NCBI RefSeq assembly: GCF_016722895.1
Contig: NZ_JAEQNA010000001.1
Span: forward strand, 372,001 to 436,000
From: Ramlibacter aurantiacus
GTDB taxonomy: Bacteria > Pseudomonadota > Gammaproteobacteria > Burkholderiales > Burkholderiaceae_C
DNA length: 64,000 nucleotides
Reading direction: 5' to 3'
Under the pieces are notes generated by a model. The model was not told where the DNA came from and did not search any database. It saw nothing but the letters and a program-made list of their open reading frames with translations. How positions within the stretch are numbered: the stretch's first letter is position 1; each line of letters starts with the position of its first letter. This document shows, one piece after another, positions 34,461 to 42,997 of the stretch. The translations under genes and the position numbers were made by a program.

Positions 34461-35455
34461 TCGGTCGCAAGCCGCGGGTCGGTGATGTCCGAGTAGCTCA
34501 CGTCCGCCTTGGTCAGGCCGGCCGAGCGGTAGATCTTGTTCATGTGCTCGATCGCCTCCTTGGTGATGACCGGGCTGAAGGACGGCGCCTCGACGCGGGC
34601 GATTTCCTTGAGCAGGTCCTGGGACAGCGTCGGGAACATGCGCTGCAGCGACGGCAGCATCAGGTCGGGGTTCTGGTTGATGGCCCGACTGGCCTTGGCC
34701 ACCGCGCGGGCGGCGGCGCGGGCCTGCTGCAGGTGCTTTTCATCCGACAGCCACTTGTCGGTGGCTTGCAGCGAGCTGCCCAGCAGGTTTTGCAAGGACG
34801 GCGGCACGTCGTCGCCGCGCAGGTCCATGAACACGGTGGCGGCCTTTTCCTTCTTGGTGATGTTCACCGTGGCCGGCTCCCAGGTCATCTGCGCATCGAC
34901 GCGGCCGGCCTGCAGGGCCGGCAGGTGCGAGTTGAGCCCGCCGGTGGCCACGATGGTCACGTCGCGATCGGGGTCCAGCCCCGCGTCGCGCAGCGCGATG
35001 CGCAGGAACAGGTCGGTGAGGCTGCCGGGCGAGCTGACGCCGATGGTCTTGCCCTTGAGCGCCTTCAGGTCGCCCGGCTTGGCATTCACCCGGTCCGAGG
35101 CCACGAGCGTGAAGATGGGCTTCTTCTGGAACAGCACCACGTTCTTGGCCTTGATGCCCTGGTTGGCCATCAGCATGGTGGTGCCCACGCCGCCTCCGGC
35201 CATGTCGACGGCGCCGGCCAGCATGGCGCGCTCGGCTTCGGCGCCACTGGTGAACTCCTTGATGTTCACGTCCAGCCCCTCGCGCTCGAAGTAGCCCTGG
35301 TCGCGGGCGACATACAGCACCACGGCGCTCGTCGAGGGCACGGCCGAGATGGAGACGCTGCCGAGCTTTTGCTGGGCAAAGGCGGGCAGCGAGGCGCCGG
35401 CGGTCACGAGCATGAGGGCCGTCGCACGCAGAAGGTTTCGGCGGAATCGGATCAC
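34451..35455 (-). CDS. ABC transporter substrate-binding protein (NMT1/SsuA type)
   Basis: 334 residues from a GTG with AGGAG upstream. Signal peptide RFRRNLLRATALMLVTAGASLPAFAQQ. The body matches periplasmic proteins for aliphatic sulfonates, taurine or pyrimidine precursors: VLYVARDQGYFEREGLDV, GGVGTTMLMANQGI, TIGVSSPGSLTDLFLR. The ligand is probably the acid that the operon's ligase activates. It heads the seven-gene operon and is divergent from the IclR gene. Confidence 0.93.
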   Translation of the reverse strand: MIRFRRNLLRATALMLVTAGASLPAFAQQKLGSVSISAVPSTSAVVLYVARDQGYFEREGLDVNIKEFTSGAEAERAMLAGAVDMAGGGVGTTMLMANQGIKAKNVVLFQKKPIFTLVASDRVNAKPGDLKALKGKTIGVSSPGSLTDLFLRIALRDAGLDPDRDVTIVATGGLNSHLPALQAGRVDAQMTWEPATVNITKKEKAATVFMDLRGDDVPPSLQNLLGSSLQATDKWLSDEKHLQQARAAARAVAKASRAINQNPDLMLPSLQRMFPTLSQDLLKEIARVEAPSFSPVITKEAIEHMNKIYRSAGLTKADVSYSDITDPRLATEWK

Positions 35456-35475
35456 AAGGTCTCCTGGTTGTTTGC

Positions 35476-35515
35476 GTTCGGGTATGCCGAACGGCGTTCG
35501 CGAATGAGCTATTAT
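35476..35515. promoter_or_regulatory. Candidate IclR operator with overlapping palindromes and -10 element
   Basis: GTTCGG-GTATG-CCGAAC (35476-35492) is a perfect inverted repeat. It overlaps CGAAC-GGC-GTTCG (35488-35500), again perfect, and TTCGCGAA (35497-35504). GCCGAAC recurs at 35518-35524. TATTAT (35510-35515) could be the -10 box for the IclR gene. The cluster sits midway between the divergent ABC operon and the IclR gene, where the regulator should bind. Confidence 0.6.
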
Positions 35516-35563
35516 TTGCCGAACCGCGGCTTCGAGGAAGTCCGCCAGACCTAGGGGATTCCC

Positions 35564-36337
35564 TTGAAGAGAGAGGCCAGCCTGAACGAAGAAGAACCCA
35601 CCGTGCGCCAGGTGGCGTCGGTGTCGCGAGCCCTGCAGATGCTCGAGTTGCTGGTGGCGCATCCCGAGCATGAACTCGGCGTGAGCGAAATGGCGCGCGA
35701 GATCGGCGTGGTCAAGAGCTCGGCCCACCAGCTGCTGGCGACGCTGGTGGCGCACGGCTTCGTGGAGAGCAACACCGCCACCGGCCGCTACCGGCTCGGC
35801 CTGCGCCTGATGGAGGCCGGCGCGGTGGCCGCCAAGCACTTCGGCTTCGGCCCGGCGGTGGTGCCGCTGCTCGAAGCGCTGGTGGCGCAGGTGCACGAAA
35901 CCTGCTCGCTGGGCGTGCTGGTCGGCAGCAGCGTGTCGCTGGTGCAGCGGGTCGAGGCCGAGTCGGTGCTGCGGGTGGACCTCAAGGTCGGCACGCGCTT
36001 TCCGGCCCATCATTCCGCGATCGGCCGCGTGATCATGGCCGGCATGCCGCCCGACCGGCTCACGCCCATGGTGGACAGCTTCGAGCTCTCGAGGTCGGAG
36101 CGCCAGGCGCTGCTGAAGGAGCTGGACGTGGTTCGCCGCGAGGGCTGTTCCATCGTGCGCGACATCCCGGTGGAGGGCATCAGCGCCATGGCGGTGCCGG
36201 TGCGCACCTCGGCCGAGCCCGCCATCGCCGGCCTGGTGGTGGCGGCGCCCTCGTTCCGCTTCAACCCCAAGGCCTGGCGGGGGCCGCTGTTTTCCGCCGC
36301 GGCGGCGATCTCCGCGCGGGGTGATCGGCGGCTCTGA
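35564..36337 (+). CDS. IclR-family transcriptional regulator
   Basis: 257 residues if begun at the TTG at 35564; a GTG at 35603 is an alternative. The N-terminal winged helix is clear (ASVSRALQMLELLVAH, then GVVKSSAHQLLATLVAHGF), followed by the IclR effector domain (FPAHHSAIGRVIMAGM, GCSIVRDIPVEGISAMAVPV). It should control the divergent ABC/CoA operon. The sulfatase and Bug genes follow on the same strand 94 bp downstream. Confidence 0.92.
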   Translation: MKREASLNEEEPTVRQVASVSRALQMLELLVAHPEHELGVSEMAREIGVVKSSAHQLLATLVAHGFVESNTATGRYRLGLRLMEAGAVAAKHFGFGPAVVPLLEALVAQVHETCSLGVLVGSSVSLVQRVEAESVLRVDLKVGTRFPAHHSAIGRVIMAGMPPDRLTPMVDSFELSRSERQALLKELDVVRREGCSIVRDIPVEGISAMAVPVRTSAEPAIAGLVVAAPSFRFNPKAWRGPLFSAAAAISARGDRRL

Positions 36338-36431
36338 GCATCCCTGCGCAAGCCCCACGGCCCGGGCCATTGCAGCCCGCGATGGCGCTCACGCGATTTG
36401 CTATTGGCCAGTTCGAGGCGGGCTGCCTACG

Positions 36432-38012
36432 ATGCGGCCGATGCGCCCGAACTTCCTCGTCTTCATCGTCGACCAGCTCAATGCGTCGCACCTGGGCTGC
36501 TGGGGCAACCGCCAGATCGCGACGCCGCACATCGACGCTCTGGCCGCGCGCGGCTGGAGCGCTGCCGAGTGCCACGTGGCCAGCCCCATCTGCATGCCCA
36601 ACCGGGCCAGCATCATGACCGGGCGCATGCCGTCGGCGCACGGCGTGCGGCACAACGGCATCCCCTTGTCCCTGGCCAGCCGCACCTTCGTCGAGCTGTT
36701 GCACGAGGCCGGGTACGAGACCTCGCTGTGCGGCAAGTCGCACCTGCAGAACATCACCGACAAGAAGCCGGCGCCGCATCCGGGCCGGCCGGTGTACGGC
36801 AAGGACGCGCAGCGCCCCTACCCGGGCGACCACCGACAGGAGAGCATCGCCCGCTGGCGCGAGGACCCGGCCTTCGAACCCGCGCTGCCCTACTACGGCT
36901 TCGGCCACCTCGACCTCGCCATCGAGCACGGCGATTGCCCGCAAGGCCACTACCGGCGCTGGCTGGCGCGCGAGCACCCGCAGGCGCTGGAACTGGCCGG
37001 ACCGGCCAAGGCCATCCCCACGCCCGAATACCGGCTGAGCCAGGTGCGGCAGGCCTGGCGCACCCGCGTGCCGGAAGAACTGCACCCCACGGCCTGGATC
37101 GCCGACCGCGCCATCGAACGGCTGCAAGGCGCCGCGGCGCGCGAGCGGCCGTTCTTCGTCTACTGCTCGTTCCCCGACCCGCACCATCCCTACACCCCGC
37201 CCGGCCGCTACTGGGACCTGTATCGGCCCGAGGATGTCGAACTGCCTGCCAGTTTCCACTCGTCCGAGCCGCCGCCGCACCTGGCCTGGCTGCGCGGCGA
37301 GCGCGATGCCGGCCGTGCGGTCAAGGACTCGCAGGCCTGCTTCGCGGCCACCGAACGCGAAACACGCGAGGCCATCGCGCTCAACTGGGGCTCGCTCAGC
37401 TTCATCGACGCCCAGGTCGGCCGCGTGCTGGAGGCGCTGGAAGCCAGCGGCCAGGCCGGCAACACCGTCGTGGTCTTCACCAGCGACCATGGCGAGTTCG
37501 CGGGCGAACACCAGCTGCTGCTCAAGGGTTCGCTGCACTACCCCAGCCTCACGCGCACGCCGCTGATCTGGCGCGACCCGGCCGCTGCCGAAGGCGGCCG
37601 GCGCAGCGACGCCCTGCTCTCTTCCATCGACATCAGCGCCAGCATCTTCGAGCGCGTCGGGCTGGAACCCTACAACGGGCTGCAGGGCCGCAGCTTCCTG
37701 CCGCTGGTGCGCCAGGAGCCGGGGCATGCGTCGCGCGAGCACCTGCTGATCGAGGAGGAAGGGCAGCGAACCTACTTCGGCTTCGACGGCCCGGTGCGCA
37801 TGCGCACGCTCCTGAGCCCGACCCACCGCCTGAGCGTGTACGACGGCGCCGAATGGGGCGAGCTGTACGACCGCCGCGCCGACCCCACCGAGTCGCGCAA
37901 CCTCTGGAACGATCCCGCGCAGCGCGCCCTGCGCGGCGAGCTGCTGGGCGAGCTGGCGCGGCAGATGCTCGCGCACGCCGATACCAGCCCCGCCCCCACG
38001 GCATTCGCCTGA
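36432..38012 (+). CDS. Sulfatase / phosphonate monoester hydrolase-type enzyme
   Basis: 526 residues of the alkaline phosphatase superfamily. Cys54 in CMPNRASIMTGR is the residue that would be converted to formylglycine; the xPNR variant of the CxPSR signature is typical of the phosphonate monoester hydrolase branch. Further metal ligands lie in FIVDQ, FTSDHGEFAGEHQ and around SFPDPHHPY. There is no signal peptide, so it is cytoplasmic. No formylglycine-generating enzyme is in the window. It is followed 22 nt later by a Bug gene, suggesting that the imported compound is a sulfate or phosphonate ester. Confidence 0.88.
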   Translation: MRPMRPNFLVFIVDQLNASHLGCWGNRQIATPHIDALAARGWSAAECHVASPICMPNRASIMTGRMPSAHGVRHNGIPLSLASRTFVELLHEAGYETSLCGKSHLQNITDKKPAPHPGRPVYGKDAQRPYPGDHRQESIARWREDPAFEPALPYYGFGHLDLAIEHGDCPQGHYRRWLAREHPQALELAGPAKAIPTPEYRLSQVRQAWRTRVPEELHPTAWIADRAIERLQGAAARERPFFVYCSFPDPHHPYTPPGRYWDLYRPEDVELPASFHSSEPPPHLAWLRGERDAGRAVKDSQACFAATERETREAIALNWGSLSFIDAQVGRVLEALEASGQAGNTVVVFTSDHGEFAGEHQLLLKGSLHYPSLTRTPLIWRDPAAAEGGRRSDALLSSIDISASIFERVGLEPYNGLQGRSFLPLVRQEPGHASREHLLIEEEGQRTYFGFDGPVRMRTLLSPTHRLSVYDGAEWGELYDRRADPTESRNLWNDPAQRALRGELLGELARQMLAHADTSPAPTAFA

Positions 38013-38034
38013 CACACACCACCAAGGAACGACG

Positions 38035-39012
38035 ATGAGACAAGCCCCCCTCCTCCTGCCGCGCCGCACGCTGCTGCTCGCCGCCGCCCTCGCGCCCCTG
38101 GCCGGCTGGACCAGCGAGAACTGGCCGACCCGCCCGGTGCGGGTGATCGTCCCCACCTTTCCGGGCTCGCCGCCCGATGTGGCCGTGCGCGCGCTGGCCG
38201 ACCAGGTGGAGAAGCGGCTGGGCCAGGCCATCGTGGTGGAAAACAAGGGCGGCGCCCAGGGCACGATCGGGCTGGGTGAGTTGGCGCGCGCCGAGCCGGA
38301 CGGCTACACCTTCGGCCTGCTCAACCTGCAGTCCACGGCCACCCCCGCCTTGCGCAAGACGCCGTACGACCTGCGCACCAGCTTCACGCCGGTGACCCAG
38401 CTGACCACCGAGGCGCCGGTGCTCATCGTCTCCAACAAGCTGCCGGCCAAGGACATGAAGTCGCTGGTGGAGCACATCCGCTCCCATCCGGGCCAGCTGT
38501 CCTATGGCTCCGCCGGCTCGGGATCCCCGTCGCACCTGGGCATGGAGCTGCTGCTGCGCGAGATCGGCGGCAAGGTGACGCACATCCCGTACAAGGGCGC
38601 CGCGGCGGCCGGCACCGACGTGGCGGGCGGCCAGATCGAGATGGCGCTGGTGGCTTCGGCCGTCGCCCGCCAGCTGCTCCAGGGTTCCCGCGTGAGGGCG
38701 ATCGCCGTGTCCTCGGACAAGCGCTTGCGCAGCATGCCCGAGGTGCCCACCCTGGCCGAGGCCGGCTTCCCGCAGATCGACCTGCGCGGCTGGGTGGGCC
38801 TGGTCGGGCCCGCCGGGCTGCCCCCGGCGATCGTGAACAAGATGCAGGCCGCGGTGGCGGCCGCCCTCGAGTCGCCCGCCGTGCAGGCGCGGCTGGACAC
38901 CACCGGGGCCACGGCGGCGCCGAGCCGCCCGGAGGCCTTTGCCGCCTTCGTCGCGCAAGAGGCCCAGCGCTGGCAACGGGTCGTTGCCGACGCCAAGATC
39001 CAGTTCGATTGA
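38035..39012 (+). CDS. Bug/TctC-family periplasmic solute-binding protein (3)
   Basis: 325 residues with a Leu-rich signal peptide after PRRTLLLAAALAP. Family motifs: PTFPGSPPDVAVRALA, VENKGGAQG and YGSAGSGSPSH. It is co-oriented with the sulfatase (22-nt gap). It is convergent with a LysR gene only 7 bp away, and a TctDE-like two-component pair lies just beyond. Bug proteins can act as sensory co-receptors for such kinases. Confidence 0.92.
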   Translation: MRQAPLLLPRRTLLLAAALAPLAGWTSENWPTRPVRVIVPTFPGSPPDVAVRALADQVEKRLGQAIVVENKGGAQGTIGLGELARAEPDGYTFGLLNLQSTATPALRKTPYDLRTSFTPVTQLTTEAPVLIVSNKLPAKDMKSLVEHIRSHPGQLSYGSAGSGSPSHLGMELLLREIGGKVTHIPYKGAAAAGTDVAGGQIEMALVASAVARQLLQGSRVRAIAVSSDKRLRSMPEVPTLAEAGFPQIDLRGWVGLVGPAGLPPAIVNKMQAAVAAALESPAVQARLDTTGATAAPSRPEAFAAFVAQEAQRWQRVVADAKIQFD

Positions 39013-39019
39013 GCCGGCC

Positions 39020-39919
39020 CTAGAGCAACTCCCGGGCGCGCTCCCGCAACACCTCCAGCAGGATGCGCTCGCAGGTCTCCACCGAGGCCGAACGCGCGAC
39101 CTCGGGGTTGGCATACAGGCCCACCTGCCGATCGAAGCCGGTCACGATGCGCTGGTCCAGCCGGCCGCCGCTGGCGTTCACGACGAACTGGGCCGCGGCC
39201 TTAGGGGTCACGAACGCGCCGTAGCCTTCGGCGCACAACTGCGCGGCGGCGGTGGACGACTCCACGCTGCCCACGACCTGGAACGACAGCCCCCGCTCAC
39301 GCGCCGTGCGCTGCAGCACCTGGTGGATGGGCTGCGTGGGCGACACCAGCAAGGGCAAGGCGGCCAGGTCCGACAGCTCCAGCTGGGGCGGCATGCCCGC
39401 CAGCAAGGCCGGCGGCCCGACCACGCACAGCGGCTCGTCCAGCAGCACCGGCAGCGCCGGCTTGGCGCCGACGGGCAGCACCCGCAAGGCGATGTCGAGC
39501 CGGGCATCGTCGATCGCCTGCACCAGTTCGTCCGAGTAGCCCACCACGATCTCCGGCACGATGCCCGGCGCTTCGGCGCGCAGGCGGCGGAACAGCGCGG
39601 TCGCGAGGTACGGCGCCATGCTGCGCAGCAGCCCGATGCCGACGCGGCCGCCCACGTGGCCGGCCTTCTCCCGCGTCGCCGCGGCCGCCGCCGCCACCTG
39701 CTTGACGATGATCTTGGCGCGGGCGTACAGCTCCTGCCCCGCGGCCGTGGGCGAGACGCCCTGGCGGGTGCGCACCAGCAACTGCAGGCCCAGCTCCTCT
39801 TCGAGCGAGGCGATGCGCTGGCTCAGGGCGGGCTGGGCCACGTGCAGGCGGCGGGAGGCGTCGGTGACGCTGCCCGCCTCGACGATGGCGATGAGATAGC
39901 GAAGCTGGCGCAGATCCAT
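39020..39919 (-). CDS. LysR-family transcriptional regulator (Nac/Cbl-like)
   Basis: 299 residues. HTH: MDLRQLRYLIAIVEAGSVTD, then VAQPALSQRIASLEEELG. The opening MDLRQLRYFVAIVEAG-type sequence is characteristic of the Nac/Cbl subgroup. AGGGGA precedes the ATG. It is divergent from the TctD-like gene (165 bp) and convergent with the Bug gene; its target is probably one of these. Confidence 0.92.
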   Translation of the reverse strand: MDLRQLRYLIAIVEAGSVTDASRRLHVAQPALSQRIASLEEELGLQLLVRTRQGVSPTAAGQELYARAKIIVKQVAAAAAATREKAGHVGGRVGIGLLRSMAPYLATALFRRLRAEAPGIVPEIVVGYSDELVQAIDDARLDIALRVLPVGAKPALPVLLDEPLCVVGPPALLAGMPPQLELSDLAALPLLVSPTQPIHQVLQRTARERGLSFQVVGSVESSTAAAQLCAEGYGAFVTPKAAAQFVVNASGGRLDQRIVTGFDRQVGLYANPEVARSASVETCERILLEVLRERARELL

Positions 39920-40084
39920 GAGTTCCCCTGGCTGGGCCCGGCGGGAATCGCCGGCCATGACGCCGGGAATGTAGCCGGCGTGTCCCGGTTGCCTGGTGCG
40001 CCCGGCAGCGGGTCCCGCCACGGAGCGCCGCGGCCGCGGGCGCGATACGACGGCTGCCGTGGGGGGCAAGCTAGGATCGCACCC

Positions 40085-40765
40085 GTGCGCATCCTGCTGG
40101 CCGAAGACGACAAGCTGCTCGCGGACGCCCTGTCGCGGGCGCTGGTGCAGTCCACCTATGCGGTGGACGTCGCCTCCTCCGGCACCCAGGCCGACGCCGC
40201 CCTGGCGATGGACACCTACGACCTCGCCATCCTCGACATCGGCCTGCCCGGCCTCAGCGGCCTCGAAGTGCTCAGGCGGCTGCGCGCGCGGCACTCGCGG
40301 GTGCCCGTCCTCATGCTCACTGCCCTGGACGCCCTCGGTGATCGCGTGCGCGGACTCGACATGGGGGCCGACGACTACCTGGCCAAGCCCTTCGACCTGC
40401 CGGAACTCGAAGCCCGCGTGCGGGCCCTGCTGCGGCGGGGCGCCGGCCAGGCGCCGGTCATGTCGCACGGGCAGCTGCGGCTGGACGCCACGGCTCGTCG
40501 TGTCTTCCACGGTGAGCAGCCAATCGAGCTGTCGGCGCGCGAGTTCGCGGTGCTGGAGCTGCTGCTCATGCGCGAAGGCCGGGTGGTCAGCAAGGAGCAA
40601 CTCATGAACCACCTCTACGGCTGGGACGATGATGTCGCGCCCAACGCCGTCGAGGTCTACATCCACCGCGTGCGCAAGAAGCTGGAGGCGGCCGGCTGCG
40701 AGATCCGCACCGTGCGCGGCATGGGCTACCTCATCGAACGCGCGAGCCGCCATGGCCAGGGCTGA
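40085..40765 (+). CDS. OmpR-family response regulator (TctD-like)
   Basis: 226 residues from a GTG. Receiver with AEDD near residue 7 and phospho-Asp51 (LAILDIGLPG), the Lys of YLAKPF, then a winged-helix C-terminus (ELSAREFAVLELLLMREGRVV and NAVEVYIHRVRKKLE). Together with the overlapping kinase it resembles TctD/TctE, which induce tricarboxylate uptake genes in Salmonella and Bordetella relatives. Confidence 0.93.
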   Translation: MRILLAEDDKLLADALSRALVQSTYAVDVASSGTQADAALAMDTYDLAILDIGLPGLSGLEVLRRLRARHSRVPVLMLTALDALGDRVRGLDMGADDYLAKPFDLPELEARVRALLRRGAGQAPVMSHGQLRLDATARRVFHGEQPIELSAREFAVLELLLMREGRVVSKEQLMNHLYGWDDDVAPNAVEVYIHRVRKKLEAAGCEIRTVRGMGYLIERASRHGQG

Positions 40766-42158
40766 GCCCAGCCTGCGCCACCGGCTGCTGCGCTGGCTGC
40801 TGGCCCCGCTGCTGGGCCTGCTGCTGCTGGACTTCGGTGTGAGCTGGTGGACCGCGTTGCGCGCGGCCGACCTGGCGCATGACCGCGCCCTGCACGAGAT
40901 CGCCCGTGAACTGGCCCTGCACCTGCGGGCCGGCCCCGGCGGCGCGCGGCTGGAGCTCACCGATGCGGCCGAGCGCCTGCTGCTGGTGCACCCCGAGGAC
41001 CAGGTCTTCTTTCGCGTCCGCACCCGCTCGGGCGATCCCCTGGCCGGTGATGCCGAGCTCGACGCGCCGGCCGCGCTGGCCGTCCGCCCGGGCGCGGTGA
41101 CCTTCCACCGGCAGCGGCTGCAGGACGAGCCCGTGCGGGTGGTGTCCGCCTGGTTCGTCCCGGACGGCGCCGACCAAGGCGACCCGGTGCTGGTGCAGGT
41201 GGCCGAGACGCTGCACCAGCGCACGGCCGTGGCACGCGAGATCGTGGCCCATGTGCTGGTGCCCCAGCTGTTGCTGCTGGTGCTGGTGCTGGCCGTCGTG
41301 TACTTCGGGGTCGAGCGCGGCTTGCTGCCGCTGCGGCAGTTGCGCCAGGCCCTGGCCAGCCGCTCGCACCGCGACTTGCGTCCGCTCGCCCTGCAGGAGG
41401 CGCCGGCCGAGGTGCGCCCGCTGCTGGACGAGGTGAACCAGCTGATGGAGCGCCTGGGCCACGCGCTGGACATGCAGAACCGGTTCATCGCCGACGCGGC
41501 TCACCAACTGAAGACCCCCGTGAGCGGCCTGAAGGCCCAGATCGAGCTGGCCCTGCGCGAGAGCGATCCGCAGCGCCTGGCGCCCACGATGGCCCAGCTC
41601 TACACCGGCGTCGAGCGCCTGTCACGACTGGTCGGCCAACTGCTGGCGCTGGCGCGCAACGAGCCCGGCGCCCTGGAGCGGCTGCGCCTGCAGCCGCTGG
41701 ACCTGGGCGCGCTGGCGCTGGAAGTGAGCATGGAGTGGGCCCCGCAGGCCCTGCGCCGCGACATCGACCTGGGCTTCGAAGGCGCGCAGCGGCCGCTGCT
41801 GGTCGAGGCCGACGCCGAACGGCTGCGCGAGCTGCTGGACAACCTCATCGACAACGCCGTGCGCTACAGCCGGGAAGGCGGCCGGGTCACCGTCTCGGTC
41901 GGCCAGGACGGTGGCGAGCAAGTGCGCCTGTCGGTGCACGACGACGGACCCCACATCCCGCCCGAGGAGCGCACGCGGATCTTCGAACGCTTCCACCGCC
42001 TGCTGGGCGCCAACACCGAAGGCAGTGGCCTGGGCCTGGCCATCGTCAGCGAAATCGCCACGCTGCATGGTGCCCGCATCACGCTGGAGGAGGACAGCGA
42101 CGGCGTGGGCAACCGCTTCAGCGTCTGGTTTCCAGCCATCAGGGTGCGCGCGACCTGA
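40752..42158 (+). CDS. Sensor histidine kinase (TctE-like)
   Basis: 468 residues. Two helices (about 14-33 and 168-188) flank a periplasmic 2CSK-N-type domain. His251 in AAHQLKTPVSGL is the phospho-acceptor. The ATPase has NLIDNAVRYS, DDGPHIPPEER and GSGLGLAIV. It overlaps the regulator gene by 14 nt. The periplasmic domain fits sensing of a carboxylate, possibly through the Bug protein encoded just upstream. Confidence 0.93.
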   Translation: MARAEPSLRHRLLRWLLAPLLGLLLLDFGVSWWTALRAADLAHDRALHEIARELALHLRAGPGGARLELTDAAERLLLVHPEDQVFFRVRTRSGDPLAGDAELDAPAALAVRPGAVTFHRQRLQDEPVRVVSAWFVPDGADQGDPVLVQVAETLHQRTAVAREIVAHVLVPQLLLLVLVLAVVYFGVERGLLPLRQLRQALASRSHRDLRPLALQEAPAEVRPLLDEVNQLMERLGHALDMQNRFIADAAHQLKTPVSGLKAQIELALRESDPQRLAPTMAQLYTGVERLSRLVGQLLALARNEPGALERLRLQPLDLGALALEVSMEWAPQALRRDIDLGFEGAQRPLLVEADAERLRELLDNLIDNAVRYSREGGRVTVSVGQDGGEQVRLSVHDDGPHIPPEERTRIFERFHRLLGANTEGSGLGLAIVSEIATLHGARITLEEDSDGVGNRFSVWFPAIRVRAT

Positions 42159-42251
42159 GTTCCTGAAAGGTGGCCGAAAGCTGGCCGACATGGTGGCGAA
42201 AGCGGGCTGCGCCACGCTCCCTGCGTCCAGCCGTCGTCGACGCATCGCGCG

Positions 42252-42261
42252 CCCCCCCCCC
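42252..42261 (+). repeat. C10 homopolymer in the leader of the TerC-like gene
   Basis: Ten consecutive C lie immediately before the ribosome-binding site (AGGAGAA) of the TerC-like gene, 12 nt before its ATG. Confidence 0.7.
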
Positions 42262-42273
42262 ACAGGAGAACAG

Positions 42274-42963
42274 ATGTCCGCTTTCACCATGCCCGAGTTC
42301 TGGGTCGCCCTGGCCCAGATCATCCTGATCAACATCGTGCTGTCCGGTGACAACGCGGTCGTGATCGCACTGGCCTGCCGGGCCCTGCCCCCGCAGCAGC
42401 AGAAAAAGGCCATCCTGTTCGGCAGCGTCGGCGCCATCGGGCTGCGGATCGTGCTCACGTTCTTCGCCGTTTACCTGCTGTCACTGCCCTACCTGAAGCT
42501 TGCCGGCGCCGCCCTGCTGCTGTGGATCGGCGTCGGCTTGCTGAAGGGGGACGACGGCGACGAGGAACTGGAAGGCCATTCGGGCCTGGCCGCCGCGATC
42601 AAGACCATCATCGTGGCCGACCTGGTGATGAGCCTGGACAACGTCATCGGCGTCGCCGCCGCGGCCAAGGGCAACGTGGTCCTGCTGGTGGTCGGCCTGG
42701 CGGTGAGCATTCCGCTCATCATCTACGGCAGCTCGCTGATCCTGAAGCTCATGGACCGCTTCCCGCTGATCATCACGCTGGGCGCCGGCCTGCTGGGGTG
42801 GGTGGCGGGCGAGATGGCCGTGGCCGACCCGTCGGTGACCCGCTGGGTCGACGCGCACCACGCGGTGCACCAGGTCGCGCCGGTCGTCGGCGCAGCGCTG
42901 GTCATCTTCACGGGCAAGTGGCTGCTGGACCGGACGCCGCCCGACACGGAAGTCAAGGCCTGA
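42274..42963 (+). CDS. TerC/YjbE-family membrane protein
   Basis: 229 residues with about seven helices and two conserved acidic motifs: INIVLSGDNAVVIALACR and MSLDNVIGVAAAA. YjbE/TerC-type proteins are linked to manganese export, metal insertion into secreted proteins and tellurite resistance. AGGAGAA precedes the ATG. It is 115 nt after the kinase stop. I looked for a yybP-ykoY manganese riboswitch in the leader and did not see one. A His-rich loop (VDAHHAVHQ) lies near the C-terminus. Confidence 0.9.
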   Translation: MSAFTMPEFWVALAQIILINIVLSGDNAVVIALACRALPPQQQKKAILFGSVGAIGLRIVLTFFAVYLLSLPYLKLAGAALLLWIGVGLLKGDDGDEELEGHSGLAAAIKTIIVADLVMSLDNVIGVAAAAKGNVVLLVVGLAVSIPLIIYGSSLILKLMDRFPLIITLGAGLLGWVAGEMAVADPSVTRWVDAHHAVHQVAPVVGAALVIFTGKWLLDRTPPDTEVKA

Positions 42964-42997
42964 GCGCCCCGCGCGGATCAGGCGCCGCGCCGTGCTT

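Noticed and set aside
42159..42273. yybP-ykoY manganese riboswitch before the TerC-like gene
   Set aside because: I looked for the conserved paired regions and loop sequences and could not find them in the 115-nt leader.
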